Assembly: GCA_963837355.1 (NCBI GenBank)
Contig: CAWIMY010000007.1
Location: forward strand, 1,736,001-1,800,000
Length of the DNA: 64,000 nucleotides
Source: Aureispira sp963837355
GTDB taxonomy: Bacteria; Bacteroidota; Bacteroidia; Chitinophagales; Saprospiraceae
Direction: 5' to 3'
Shown: piece by piece, positions 46,358 to 56,504 of the stretch
How positions within the stretch are numbered: position 1 is the first letter of the stretch
Layout: every line of letters begins with the position of its first letter
Notes under the pieces: generated by a model
Databases searched by the model: none
Seen by the model: only the letters and a program-made list of their open reading frames with translations
Told to the model about the DNA's origin: nothing
Position numbers and translations under genes: made by a program

Positions 46358-48610
46358 ATGACCATCCAAACCACCTTCCCGATTAAAAAAATAATCTTAC
46401 TCTTTGCTTTTCTCTGCCATGTCGCTGCTGTGTGGGCACAGCCAGATAGCTTGACAGACCCAACAATTGATACAGCAGCGCTTGATAGTAACAGCGCGAT
46501 GCTTGTCATTTCGGAGCCTGTTGAAGCCCCGATTCCCGCCCTTGGGTTAGCGGAATTTGAATTGATTTTTGAGAACGATCAATTGCTTATAAAAGCAATT
46601 CGCGCCCACAAGTCGGTAGAATTGCCCGCCAAGTTTGTCAGTACTTTTGAAATTGGGGGAGAATCCAGAGAATTAACGTTTCAAGAAGGGCAAACGATGG
46701 TGCCTTATGCGGCCGATTATACGGGGGAATTGTTGTCTGTGCGATCTCAGTACAAGAATTGTAAAGTAAAAGCCTGCCCCGAGTGCGACCCCATTACCCA
46801 TCCCAACCAAGCGGAGGTTATTTGTTTAGCCGAAGAGAACAGCCAGTTGGTACACGTCAAAAAACGCCAAAATGGAAGTTTGCGTGTGCAGCCGATTGCT
46901 TTGTGGTGGTCGATTATTCCGCCATTGGTAGCCATTTTGTTAGCACTGTTATTTCGCCAAGTTTTACTGGCCTTATTTATGGGAATTTTGGCAGGTTCTT
47001 GGGTAGTGGCAGGAATGCCGTTTACCCCTTATGGCTTAGTCAAAAGCTTTTTTAGTGTCATTGATCATTATATTTTGGGCGCGCTCAACAGCAGCAGTCA
47101 CCTATCTGTCTTGGTTTTTTCTGTTATGATTGGGGGTGTCGTGGCGATTATTTCGCGCAATGGGGGCATGGCTGGTGTGGTGGAAAAACTTGCGCCACTA
47201 GCCAAAGGCCCTAAAAGTACCCAGTTTGTTGTTTGGCTGTTGGGGATTGCGATTTTCTTTGACGATTATGCCAACAGTCTAATTGTCGGCAATACGATGC
47301 GCCCTTTGACGGATAAATACAAGATTTCTAGAGAAAAACTCGCTTATATTGTTGATAGTACTGCCGCGCCAATTTCTGCGGTTGCTTTTATTACGACTTG
47401 GATTGGCGCAGAGCTGAATTATATTAGTGATGCGTTGCCTTCCTTAGCAGGCTTAGAGAATCCACCCTCGGCTTATGCTATGTTTTTGAGTTCCTTACCC
47501 TATTCTTTTTACTCCTTTCTCACTTTGTTGTTCATTCTAATTATTGTCTATACAGGCAAGGATTATGGAGCGATGTTCAAAGCGGAAAATCGTGCTCGGA
47601 CAACAGGCCGCGTTTTTGATACGGAAGGCGAGGCGTTGAGTGACGAAGATATGGAAGAGCTAGAACCTGTCAAAGGTGCTCCACACCGTTGGATCAATGG
47701 GTTTTTGCCCATTTTGGCAGTAGTTTTAGGGACTTTATTGGGGTTAATTGATACGGGAATGCAAGCCTGTTACGATGAGTTGATCGCGCTAGAAGTAGCC
47801 CTGCCCAATAGCAATTGGGGGACAGTATGGAGCAATATGGCTGCCTTAGATGACGGCAATTCCATCGGCTTTGTTCGTAAAATGGGTATTTTAATTGGTA
47901 AGTCGGATTCGTATGCCGCGCTGTTGTGGGCATCTATGTCCGCGATTATGTTGGCGCTTATTCTAACAGTAAGCCAAGGCATTATGAAATTATCCGATGC
48001 CGTAGAAACTATCGTCGCAGGATTCAAAACCATGATGCCCGCCTTGTTGATTTTGATTTTGGCTTGGGCATTGGCCACCACCACCGAAGAATTATCGACC
48101 GCAGAATTTTTGACGGCGGCTTTGGGCGATGCGTTGAGCCCTTATATGGTACCTGTGGTGGTGTTTATTTTGGCGGCATTGATTGCCTTCTCGACAGGAT
48201 CTAGCTGGAGTACCATGGCGATTTTGTATCCGATTGCTATTCCCTTATCTTGGAGTATTAGTCAAAATGCAGGATTGCCTTTGGAGACAGCGATGGAATT
48301 GTTGTACAATGTCATTGCGGTGGTTTTAGCGGCTTCGGTATTGGGCGACCACTGTTCCCCAATCTCCGATACCACTATTTTAAGTTCGCTTTCTTCGAGT
48401 TGTAACCACATCGACCACGTCAAAACGCAGTTGCCTTATGCCTTAACGGTAGGTATGGTGAGTTTAGCTTTAGCGTATGCTTCGACGGCTTTTCATCTAC
48501 CTTTCTTGGTAAGTATGGGGCTAGGGTTAGGCGTTTTATTTGGGGTGGTATTGATCTTCGGAAAGACGGTTCCAACCGCAGGCAGTGAGGTCAGTCAGGA
48601 GGCAGAATAA
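46358..48610 (+). CDS. NhaC-family Na+/H+ antiporter with secreted N-terminal domain
   Basis: 750 residues. The first 27 residues are a signal peptide (ending in VWAQ), followed by about 160 residues that should lie in the periplasm, including a SLRVQP block and four Cys near KAKACPECDP. A typical NhaC-type membrane domain starts near residue 185 (PIALWWSIIPPLVAILLALLF), with IFFDDYANSLIVGNTMRP, STAAPISAVAFITTWIGAE and the HCSPISDTTILSS block. The antiporter exchanges Na+ for protons, but a cleaved signal followed by a soluble domain is unusual for this family, which normally begins with a membrane helix. It could sense or bind something outside the membrane (inference). Confidence 0.88.
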   Translation: MTIQTTFPIKKIILLFAFLCHVAAVWAQPDSLTDPTIDTAALDSNSAMLVISEPVEAPIPALGLAEFELIFENDQLLIKAIRAHKSVELPAKFVSTFEIGGESRELTFQEGQTMVPYAADYTGELLSVRSQYKNCKVKACPECDPITHPNQAEVICLAEENSQLVHVKKRQNGSLRVQPIALWWSIIPPLVAILLALLFRQVLLALFMGILAGSWVVAGMPFTPYGLVKSFFSVIDHYILGALNSSSHLSVLVFSVMIGGVVAIISRNGGMAGVVEKLAPLAKGPKSTQFVVWLLGIAIFFDDYANSLIVGNTMRPLTDKYKISREKLAYIVDSTAAPISAVAFITTWIGAELNYISDALPSLAGLENPPSAYAMFLSSLPYSFYSFLTLLFILIIVYTGKDYGAMFKAENRARTTGRVFDTEGEALSDEDMEELEPVKGAPHRWINGFLPILAVVLGTLLGLIDTGMQACYDELIALEVALPNSNWGTVWSNMAALDDGNSIGFVRKMGILIGKSDSYAALLWASMSAIMLALILTVSQGIMKLSDAVETIVAGFKTMMPALLILILAWALATTTEELSTAEFLTAALGDALSPYMVPVVVFILAALIAFSTGSSWSTMAILYPIAIPLSWSISQNAGLPLETAMELLYNVIAVVLAASVLGDHCSPISDTTILSSLSSSCNHIDHVKTQLPYALTVGMVSLALAYASTAFHLPFLVSMGLGLGVLFGVVLIFGKTVPTAGSEVSQEAE

Positions 48611-48706
48611 GTGGCGGGTAAATCATTTTGGACGATTGCTTAGTAGCCATAGAGAATTATTATTACAGAGAAATAGAGAGTGGACGATTAAAGAATAAAA
48701 CGTGTT

Positions 48707-49788
48707 ATGAAAAAGACAAAAGAGGCACAATTGCCTCCCTTCAGTTGTACCCATACGCCCAATTTTCCCGAACTCTTGTCGAGCTTGGGTTGTACCTTGA
48801 TGGTCAGCACCTATCAAGCGGGCAAGCTTATTTTTGTAAGTGCCACCAACAACCAGCAGCTCATTCAACTGCCGCGTACCTTTAAGCGCGCGATGGGAGT
48901 CGCCATCAAAGGGGATCGCATGGCCGTAGCAACGGCCAACGAGATCATTACCTTTGTGAATTCTCCTCAATTAGCGGCGACATATCCGAGTAAGCCCAAT
49001 ACCTATGACGCGTTGTATGTACCGCGTGCTACTTATTATACAGGACACTTGGATATGCACGATTTGCATTATGGCAATGATGCCCTTTGGGGGTCAATAC
49101 TTCGTTCTCTTGTTTGTGTCAACTCGATACCGATTATAGTTTTCGACCTACTTGGAAACCGCATTTTATCAGCCAGTTAGCGTCTGAAGACCGCTGCCAC
49201 CTCAATGGCTTAGCCATGCATGAAGGCGAGCCATTGTATGTTTCTGCTTTAGGGACAGGCGATACGCATCAAAGTTGGCGGGATAATATTACCGCAGGGG
49301 GAATTATTATGCACATTCCCAGCAACGAAATTGTAGCGGAAGGTTTAGCGATGCCCCACGCTCCGCGTATGTACGATGGTAAGTTGTATGTCTTAATGTC
49401 GGCCAAAGAACAATTAATCTGTGTAGATCCTCAAACAGGAAAATATGACGTAGTAGCCAAGGTGCCTGAATTTGTACGGGGAATGGCTAAATACGGTGAT
49501 TTTCTCTTTATTGGTACTTCTAAATTGCGGAAGAAGTCTTCGACTTTTGAGCATTTGGACATTGCCGAAAAGGCGGATGCCGCAGGCGTAACGGTCGTGC
49601 AATTATCGACAGGGAATGTCGTGGCACAATTACAGTGGTTAGCAAGCGTCGATGAAATTTACGATGTGCAAGTCTTGCCAAATGCCAGTCGACCGAACAT
49701 TATCAATACCTACGGCGAGAACCACAATTACGCCTTAATGTTGCCTGATGCGACCTATTGGGCACGGCCTTCCGATAGCAAATTGTAA
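48707..49788 (+). pseudogene. TIGR03032-like protein (frameshifted)
   Basis: Two frames (48707-49180 and 49087-49788) encode one protein of about 360 residues related to the TIGR03032 family of uncharacterised proteins (beta-propeller-like). N-terminal blocks include STYQAGKLIFVSA and FKRAMGVAIKGDRMAVAT; the C-terminal frame has HLNGLAMHEGEPLYVSALG, PHAPRMYDGKLYVLMSAK and ENHNYALMLPDATY. The frame breaks in the GGGGG run at 49089-49093: one more G would read ALWGVNTSFSCL and join both parts. Function unknown. Confidence 0.8.
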
Positions 49789-49837
49789 GCCTTTATAGTT
49801 ATAATAAAACCCCTCCAATTCTAAAACCTCCTAACAG

Positions 49838-51208
49838 ATGGGACTCTTTGATTTTTTTAAAAAAGGAAAAAATAAAAAAAATACAACCAACAAGCAATCG
49901 AACAAGGTAGGTAACGACTATTTTGTAGAGGTAGTGGATACCTATCGAACCTATACCACGCTCTATCTTCAGATGCAATTGCAGGGAAATTATTCTCCCA
50001 TTGCTGCCTACGAATTGCCAGACGGAACCCTCCAAGGCTTTCTTTATAGCCAAGGCAACGATACTTCGTACGATCTATCGGCTACAGAAGTTATAGAGCG
50101 CATGACGAAGCGGTTTGAGCAGCAACTGCGCGAACAGACAATTCGCTCGTATGTGCTTCTTTATCATTCTCAGTTGGAACACTCCAACGACCACCGCCCA
50201 GCGACTACCGACAAAGAGTTGCGCGGCCTTTCTATTGTCTACCATTTCTATGGGAAAGAAAAAGGCGCGCAGGGAATGCCCTATGAATTTAAGGGCGAGC
50301 AGGTAGAATTTGGCAATTTTAGTGCTTTGTCAGCGACTGAAAATGACCGTGTTTTTAATGCGCCTTTAGAGGAGGGGAAAGATTATTTTCAAGACCGCGA
50401 AGAAATTGTAACGCCGCGCCATGAAAATGAAGTCGGTCTTGTTATCAGAAAATCTAATCTCCTCACCTTGCACGATACCTGGGGCGGAATATTTGGGTTT
50501 GAGTCGCACAACAGTCCCCAAGGTGGAGAAAATATACAAGAGTATTTCTCTTTAGCCGTCAATCGAGGCCCTACAACTCAGAAAGGGAAGGTAACGCTTT
50601 TTGATTTAGATTATAAAGATGTTACATTTCGGGTTTTAGCGCATAAAAAAGAGCTGTTGAGTATGTTGCCTATTGTCAAAACAGACTATGTTGTTCCCAT
50701 AAAGACGCGTGGTATTCAGGAATGGGAGAACGTAGAGAGTCTAGAAGCCATTGTAGAGGCCAGCGGCCGCGATACGTTTGGCGTTTGGTTCTTTGCAACC
50801 GATTATGCCGAAAACAGAGCGACTTACCGCAGTCAAAGAGAGCTGTCTGTCCACCTCAGCGGCATTGCTTTTGTTGTCCATCCTTATATAGAGGAGGAGT
50901 GGGAAAACGAAGAGAGGCCCAAATACAGCGAAGATTTTACCGCCTATATGCCCAACAATGACCTCCCCAACTACGCCTGTTTTGATTTTATTGGCGAATT
51001 AGAAGATTTTAGAGCGACCACCCTCTTAGAAGACGACAGCTTAAAGGGGTATATTTTAACGGTTCGTCTCATTACCGAGTCTAGTAGAAAAGACTTTTTC
51101 ACGATTGATATGTACGCTACGCCTGAAAATATGCGGGTGTCCGAACTGCAAAAGGGTATGAAATTGACAGGGATGTTTCAGTTGCAAGGCTGTATTGCCC
51201 GCCGATAA
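49838..51208 (+). CDS. Unknown protein
   Basis: 456 residues, family not recognised. The N-terminus is Lys/Asn-rich (GLFDFFKKGKNKKNTTNKQ), and the rest is a mix of beta and helical stretches with two copies of a short theme (YHFYGKEKG, YDLSATEVIERMTKRFEQQL). No signal peptide, membrane segment or catalytic motif was seen, so it is probably cytoplasmic. It follows the TIGR03032-like gene by 49 bases on the same strand and may be in the same operon. Confidence 0.75.
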   Translation: MGLFDFFKKGKNKKNTTNKQSNKVGNDYFVEVVDTYRTYTTLYLQMQLQGNYSPIAAYELPDGTLQGFLYSQGNDTSYDLSATEVIERMTKRFEQQLREQTIRSYVLLYHSQLEHSNDHRPATTDKELRGLSIVYHFYGKEKGAQGMPYEFKGEQVEFGNFSALSATENDRVFNAPLEEGKDYFQDREEIVTPRHENEVGLVIRKSNLLTLHDTWGGIFGFESHNSPQGGENIQEYFSLAVNRGPTTQKGKVTLFDLDYKDVTFRVLAHKKELLSMLPIVKTDYVVPIKTRGIQEWENVESLEAIVEASGRDTFGVWFFATDYAENRATYRSQRELSVHLSGIAFVVHPYIEEEWENEERPKYSEDFTAYMPNNDLPNYACFDFIGELEDFRATTLLEDDSLKGYILTVRLITESSRKDFFTIDMYATPENMRVSELQKGMKLTGMFQLQGCIARR

Positions 51209-51604
51209 TTGGCGTGGTTGTGGCGAACCTGCCGAGCTTATAATTTCGCTCAATTTAAGTGCGCCGAAACTATTGATATAGTTTTTTCTAAAAAGAATAC
51301 GAATTTAAGCGGTGAAGGCTACGAACAAGGAGGTAATGACTTTTATAGCCCTTAAAAGGGCTGAGTGATGAGGGGATTTTTCAGAGAGTAGAAGCTGTTT
51401 TGATAGCAGGTACGGCAGTAAACAAATCGTTGAAAGTATACAATTTGAATTGTCATTTTTTATAATTTAACACCATTTGTTTATTTATTTAAATATTTAG
51501 TATTGTTTATAGAAAATTCTAACGTTGTATGAAATAATAATCTTTTAGGAAAGAAAGATTTTTACTAAAAATAGCAACAAAAAGTAAACCTATAGGTTGA
51601 TAAA
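51209..51604. other. Intergenic region upstream of toxin operon
   Basis: About 395 AT-rich bases, with no gene or strong hairpin seen. It should hold the promoter and possible operator of the toxin-antitoxin operon; no clear palindrome for an autorepressor was recognised. Confidence 0.45.
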
Positions 51605-52146
51605 ATGAAAATAGTCACTATTTTTGAAGAACAGTTATTCTCTTTCGTGTACAAGGATAGAGATGGATGCTATTTAGATAATGAGTATGATAGATTGATA
51701 AGCTTATGGACAGATTTGGAATATCTAAGAGATTATGCTATTGAGAATAATATAGCCAACGTAGATGAATTCGTCGATGATAGATTAGAAGACGCTGAGG
51801 ATATTCAAGAGCTAATAGAGGAAATAGGGGAGGGTAAGGCACCTTTAGAGGCTTATTTTACAGCGTTACACAATAGTGAAATAGGAGTACGAATACTCTC
51901 TTTACAGAAGGGTAAAAGTTCTAGACGTGATGGATTGAGAATATATGCCATAAAAGTGGACAAAATTACTTTGTAATTACGGGTGGGGCTATAAAAATGA
52001 GTCAACGTATGCAAGACCACCCTGATACCAACAAAGAATTATCAAAATTAGCAGTAGCTCGATCTTATTTACAAGACAATGGAGTATTTGACAAGGATTC
52101 TTTGATGAGTTTAAAGAAGAACAATAATGGAGACAAGAAAAGATAA
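51605..52146 (+). pseudogene. HigB-like toxin (frameshifted)
   Basis: The frame from 51605 stops at 51976 after KVDKITL, but one more A in the AAAA run 51962-51965 would continue it as VDKNYFVITGGAIKMSQRM...NGVFDKDSLMSLKK and end with TAA at 52144-52146, about 180 residues. This matches a Bacteroidota toxin group seen with HTH antitoxins: the acidic N-terminal helices, the middle GLRIYAIK block and the end YFVITGGAIK are recognisable. The toxin should act on mRNA or ribosomes (family inference). The corrected frame overlaps the antitoxin start by 20 bases, as expected in such operons. Confidence 0.72.
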
Positions 52147-52528
52147 ATTCAGAGCATTAGTTTCTGATGAAAAGACAAACACAGCAGAAAAAAATAGAAC
52201 GCGCATCAAGAATAGAGAAAGGCTACGAGAATCCCGTCAAATAGCTCTAAAGGTGCTCAATAAATTAGATGATTGGGGATGGTCTCAAAAGAAATTAGCA
52301 GAAGAAATGGGTGTTACTCCTCAAGAAATTACTAAAATTGTAAAAGGGAGAGAAAATCTTACTTTAGAGACACAAGTAAAGTTGCAAGCAGTGTTAGACA
52401 TTCCAATTTTAGCGACTTACTACGAAAAGAAAATTGATGATAATTTGAGGTTAAAGGTAAAGAATAAAACATACAGAGAAATACTACTTTGTCAATCAAG
52501 GTATATTTATAGAAAGGAAGGCTATTAA
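52127..52528 (+). CDS. HTH (XRE-type) antitoxin, HigA-like
   Basis: 133 residues. A charged N-terminus (RKDKFRALVSDEKTNTAEKNRTRIKNRE) is followed by a helix-turn-helix of the XRE type: GWSQKKLAEEMGVTPQEITKIVKGRENLTLETQVKLQAVLDIPI. Antitoxins of this layout bind the toxin through the N-terminus and operator DNA through the helix-turn-helix. It overlaps the toxin frame. The last 35 residues are basic and less like the family. Confidence 0.82.
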   Translation: METRKDKFRALVSDEKTNTAEKNRTRIKNRERLRESRQIALKVLNKLDDWGWSQKKLAEEMGVTPQEITKIVKGRENLTLETQVKLQAVLDIPILATYYEKKIDDNLRLKVKNKTYREILLCQSRYIYRKEGY

Positions 52529-52592
52529 GGGTAACCCAACGACAAAACAGTATGTATCCTCTACTAAATTATAAAAACTATCCTACAGCATA

Positions 52593-53015
52593 ATGGAAAA
52601 CAATACTATTGGTTACAAGGTCGCGGCTTTAGAAGTAGAACAATTTGCTACCTTTGAGGAAAACCTACCTGCGGACGATGTTCCTGTTAATGTTCTCACA
52701 GAGTTAGGTATTGAGATTACAGAAGACCAACAAGTTGTAATGTCCACGGCATTTACTTTTGTAGAGAGCAAAAGCATTTTTATAAAAATAAAAGTCAAGT
52801 CCTATTTTGCTATTGATCCAGATTCTTGGGAGGCGTTGTACCGATTTTCAGAGGTGGTTCTACCAGAAGATTTTGGGCGGCATATCTTGGAACTTTCCAT
52901 CGCCACCACACGAGGTATTCTGCATACTAAAACAGCAGGAACACTCTTTAGCCATTTCCTGTTGCCGACAATAGAGGTATCAGACTTAATAGAAGGGGAT
53001 ATTACGCTTGGCTAA
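52593..53015 (+). CDS. SecB-like chaperone of a toxin-antitoxin system
   Basis: 140 residues. The C-terminal part (GRHILELSIATTRGILHTKTAGTLFSHFLLPTIEVSDLI, residues about 90-128) has the spacing of the SecB fold, in particular the RG...T...PxI pattern and the final D-x-L. SecB-like proteins encoded after HigB-HigA pairs act as chaperones that the antitoxin needs for folding (toxin-antitoxin-chaperone, TAC, systems; established knowledge). The gene follows the HTH gene by 64 bases on the same strand. The likeness is moderate and judged by eye. Confidence 0.65.
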   Translation: MENNTIGYKVAALEVEQFATFEENLPADDVPVNVLTELGIEITEDQQVVMSTAFTFVESKSIFIKIKVKSYFAIDPDSWEALYRFSEVVLPEDFGRHILELSIATTRGILHTKTAGTLFSHFLLPTIEVSDLIEGDITLG

Positions 53016-53071
53016 GTTTTGAACTTCCTCTCAAAATAAACTTATTATTATTTAGAGCATTCCCTCATCCT

Positions 53072-55176
53072 CTACTTCAAATCCACTACCAAAGCTCCCG
53101 ATTCTACCACATCCACATAAGCAATGCCCAAACTGTCGCAAGCGGCCGCCCAACGCTGCCGATTCCAGCGCGAGTTAGAGCCGTCAAAAACCAAGGTTTT
53201 GTACTGGTACAGACGCGTCGATACGCTCTAGGTCGTAGAGCCGCGGATTGCCACAGACGAGTACATAGTCTACGGGTAAGGGCGCACTGCTGCGTTGGTT
53301 GATGTCAGCAGGGCGATAGAGCGCCAAGGCAGTCGATAAAAAGCGGCCTTTGCCATTGCGGTAAGACCCAAAAGGCGCTTGCCATTCGGTCTCTAAGGCC
53401 AAGTGCTGTTGGTGTTGAATGCCTTTAGAATAGAGGTAATTTTGTTGTAGGTAAGGAAGCTGTGGTGTTTCCAGAAGGCTAGAATCCGTCCAAGTAATGC
53501 TTTCTTGGCCGTTCAAAACCGTCCAAGCACTGCTTTTTCTGCTGTTGTAAATGCACAACTGTGCTTGCTGCCGCTGCTGCTGTTGTTGCCAAACTTCAAC
53601 GCTCATCAGTAGCACCACTCCCGATAAAGCGGCAATGCCCCAAGGCAAGCGCCGTTGTAGCAGGCAAATAATGACCGCAAAGAGAATGAAATAGGCGAGG
53701 TACAACTGCCAAGATTCCAGCCAAAAGCCCTCCCAAACGGCACCAGGCAATTGTTGAATGCCAAAAATAGCGCTGTTCATCGTGAATAAAGACCATTGGA
53801 AAGCAGTTGCTAACCACGCGCCCACTACAGGAACATTAGTCAAGAGCAGGACACCCAATCCCAAGCCCAGTAGAATTCCCGCAGCAGCGGTTACCACAAC
53901 GCCTGACAACCAAAAGAACAATGGAAATTGATGAAAATAGTACAAGCTCAACGGGGCGGTAGCCAATTGAGCTGCTAAGGAAACCGATACGCCCTGCCAG
54001 AGCCAATCCCCCAAACGTGGTTGAATCGTCCAACGTTGGTAAATCTTAGGTTGTAAATACACAATGCCCAACAGGGCTAAATATGATAATTGAAAACCTA
54101 CCTGATACAGCAAGTTGGTATCTATACAGAGCAATAAAAAAGCAGAAGCGGCCAAGGAATTATACACATTGATTTGCCGCCCCAACACTTGTCCCACTAG
54201 TACAAAGGACAACATGGTACTCGCCCGCAAAACGGAGGCAGAAGCCCCTGTTAGAAAACTAAAAAGCCACAGCATCACCAACAACAACAAGGCCTGCAAG
54301 CGTTTGCCGTTGGGGCCAAACTGCTTCAAGAAGCCTAATAAAAAGCCCAAAATAAGCATCAGAATGCCCACGTGTAAGCCCGAAACGGCCAATACGTGCA
54401 TGGCACCCGTGTCAGCATACGCATTGCGTAGCGTGCTGTCCAAGCTTTCTTTGGCTCCCAAAAGTAGCGCCGCTGCGACGGCATATTCATTGGGCGTACG
54501 GATCGTTGTTTTGAGAATGCCCAACAGTTGTTCGCGCCACTGAAAAAGCGTCTGTCGCCAAGCTTGCCCTGCCCAGCCGATTACCCACCAATTTTTTCGC
54601 GGCAAATAAGTCTGTTGGTAAATTCCTTGATGGGCATAATAGTTTTGTGCATCAAAGGCAGAAGGGTTTTGTGGGGGCGGAATCGCCTCTAGCTGTGTTT
54701 GAAAGAGGACACTGGTCGCCGTATTGGAGGTGAATACTAGCCGTATCGAGCTGTAAATAAGTTAGTACATGGCCTGTACAGGGTTGCCAGTTACCGTTGG
54801 TGAGGATGGATTGTAGTTTTAAAATAGTCTGCATACTTTTGGCCTTCTGCTGTGGTGGAGTGCTGAGGATGGCGATGTAAGTCGCCACGGAATCAGCTTG
54901 ATGCAACGCATGGGTAGGCGCACGGCGCGCATCTTGGTAGTAACTCAAACCATATCCCAACAGACCAAGCGCCACCAAGAGAACCAACCCCCAAATACGA
55001 ACATCGCGCATACTAGGGGCTTTTTTGAAGAACCCAATTATTAATAAAGAAAATACTCCCATCAATACCCCCATTACCAGTAGGGGCGGACTATCCATAG
55101 GGAAGCTGTTATAAAAAATAATACCTACTACTAACGGAAGAAGTAAGCGAACAAAAGGGATGGGATGCCAAGACAT
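53072..55176 (-). pseudogene. comEC: ComEC/Rec2-type competence protein (two frameshifts)
   Basis: Parts of one gene of about 700 residues lie in three frames. 55176 to about 54711 encodes the N-terminal membrane helices and an OB-like segment; one extra base near 54709-54712 breaks LQYGDQ from VLFQTQLEAIPPPQNPSAFDAQNYYAHQGIYQ. 54605 to about 53220 encodes the Competence domain: YAVAAALLLGAKESLD, AMHVLAVSGLHVGIL, FLTGASASVLRAS. A second extra base near 53211-53222 hides the C-terminus, where the third frame reads LYQYKTLVFDGSNSRWNRQRW and VVESGALVVDLK with a stop at 53072. ComEC forms the inner-membrane channel for DNA uptake. The indels may be sequencing errors. Confidence 0.8.
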
Positions 55177-55631
55177 GATCGGAGAAAATAAAAGAAGCTA
55201 AAAGGAGAGCGTAGACGTTATTGTAAATCGTTTTAGCTCGCTTTGAAGGGCGAGGAAAAAGGAATTGTTTAGAGCCTTATACAAACTCAGTCAAAATAAG
55301 TAGGAGGGCTGAATTAGTTTAAAGATAATTTCGATGTCCTACTTAAAGCGTGTATAAATATAAGCGTAAATGTAGAATAGACCTATTGATTGGAATTATT
55401 TTGTAAGCGGTAAGCGGCTCGGATTTTGTTACTCGTTGATAATAAGAGTAGTATAACAAGAAATAAAATTTGAGGAGGGCGTAGAAGGCTTTGATGACTT
55501 TCTGTAGAATCCTTTTACCTTTACTTTTATAAGCGCAGGTCGCTTTTACAACTAAGCCTCTGTTAGAACTGTTACCCCCAATAGCTTTTCTATAGTGCCC
55601 CTGTACTTCTATCAACAAAAAATAACCATTA
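55177..55631. other. 455-base divergent region
   Basis: Between comEC (minus) and the DUF6089 gene (plus). A 128-codon frame at 55343-55729 on the minus strand overlaps the start of the DUF6089 gene and has unlikely composition (many Tyr and Leu in a row, YYLLYYSYY). No RNA gene or terminator was recognised. Confidence 0.45.
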
Positions 55632-56504
55632 ATGAGAACTATCTGGATCAGCATAGGGCTGTTTTTCAGCGTACTGCCTTTTGTACAAAGCCAATACCAC
55701 GAAGTGGGGCTCGCCTTGGGTGTGAGCAATTATTTGGGTGATTTGGTGCCCCCAAAAACCTACTTACTAGGCACCAATGTATCGGCGGCTTTGCATTACC
55801 AATTCAACGTACATCCCCATATTGCTCTGCGGGGGGGCTTGACGTTGGGTAAGTTGTCGGGAGACGATCAAAATTCGGACTTTGATTCGGGACGGCGGCA
55901 GCGCAATTTGCGCTTTGAAAGCCCTTTGTTTGAAATGGCGCTGATGGGTCAAATTTACATTTTGCCGTTTCATCCCAACCCTGAACGCCATCCTGTGAGT
56001 CCCTATGTATTTGCAGGGGTGGCCTTATTTCATTTCAATCCTAGTACGATTTACAAAGGCGAGCGTGTCTTTTTGCAGCCGTTGGGGACAGAAGGGCAGG
56101 GCATGGAGGGGTTGGAGGACAACTACGCCTTGTGGGGCTGGTCGTTGCCTTTTGGGGGCGGCATCAAGTTCAACATCAACCGCCGTTTTAATATTTCTGT
56201 AGAATTGGGCGCGCGCAAAACTTTTACGGATTATTTGGATGATGTAAGTGGAGAGTACATTCCCTTAGACGAATTGCGACGAGGCAACGGAATTTTAGCA
56301 GCTGAGTTATCCAACCGCACCTATAACGATGATGGGGAACAAGTAGATCGCGTAGGCGTACCGAGAGGCCGTCCCGCAAAAGATTGGTATATTGTGAGTC
56401 AGATAGCCGTTTCCTACACCTTGCAGGGACATCACTATTTTAAACCGAAACGCAAACGTACCAATGCAAAACCAAAGAAGAAAAATACAGGCCGCTGGAT
56501 GTAA
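55632..56504 (+). CDS. DUF6089 / PorG-like outer-membrane beta-barrel protein
   Basis: 290 residues. Signal peptide residues 1-20. The mature N-terminus YHEVGLALGVSNYLGDLVP is typical of DUF6089, a family that includes the type IX secretion protein PorG (family knowledge). A barrel of alternating strands follows (HPHIALRGGLTLGKLSGDD, PYVFAGVALFHFNP, WGWSLPFGGGIKFNINRRFNISVELGARKTFTDYLDDVSGEY), and the end is basic (KPKRKRTNAKPKKK). It could be part of the type IX secretion system, which fits the sorting domain on the PhoD phosphatase downstream, but this is not certain. It overlaps the next gene by 41 bases. Confidence 0.82.
   Translation: MRTIWISIGLFFSVLPFVQSQYHEVGLALGVSNYLGDLVPPKTYLLGTNVSAALHYQFNVHPHIALRGGLTLGKLSGDDQNSDFDSGRRQRNLRFESPLFEMALMGQIYILPFHPNPERHPVSPYVFAGVALFHFNPSTIYKGERVFLQPLGTEGQGMEGLEDNYALWGWSLPFGGGIKFNINRRFNISVELGARKTFTDYLDDVSGEYIPLDELRRGNGILAAELSNRTYNDDGEQVDRVGVPRGRPAKDWYIVSQIAVSYTLQGHHYFKPKRKRTNAKPKKKNTGRWM

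Noticed and set aside
55343..55729. 128-codon minus-strand frame upstream of the DUF6089 gene
   Set aside because: Overlaps the signal peptide of the DUF6089 protein, and the product has improbable aromatic runs.
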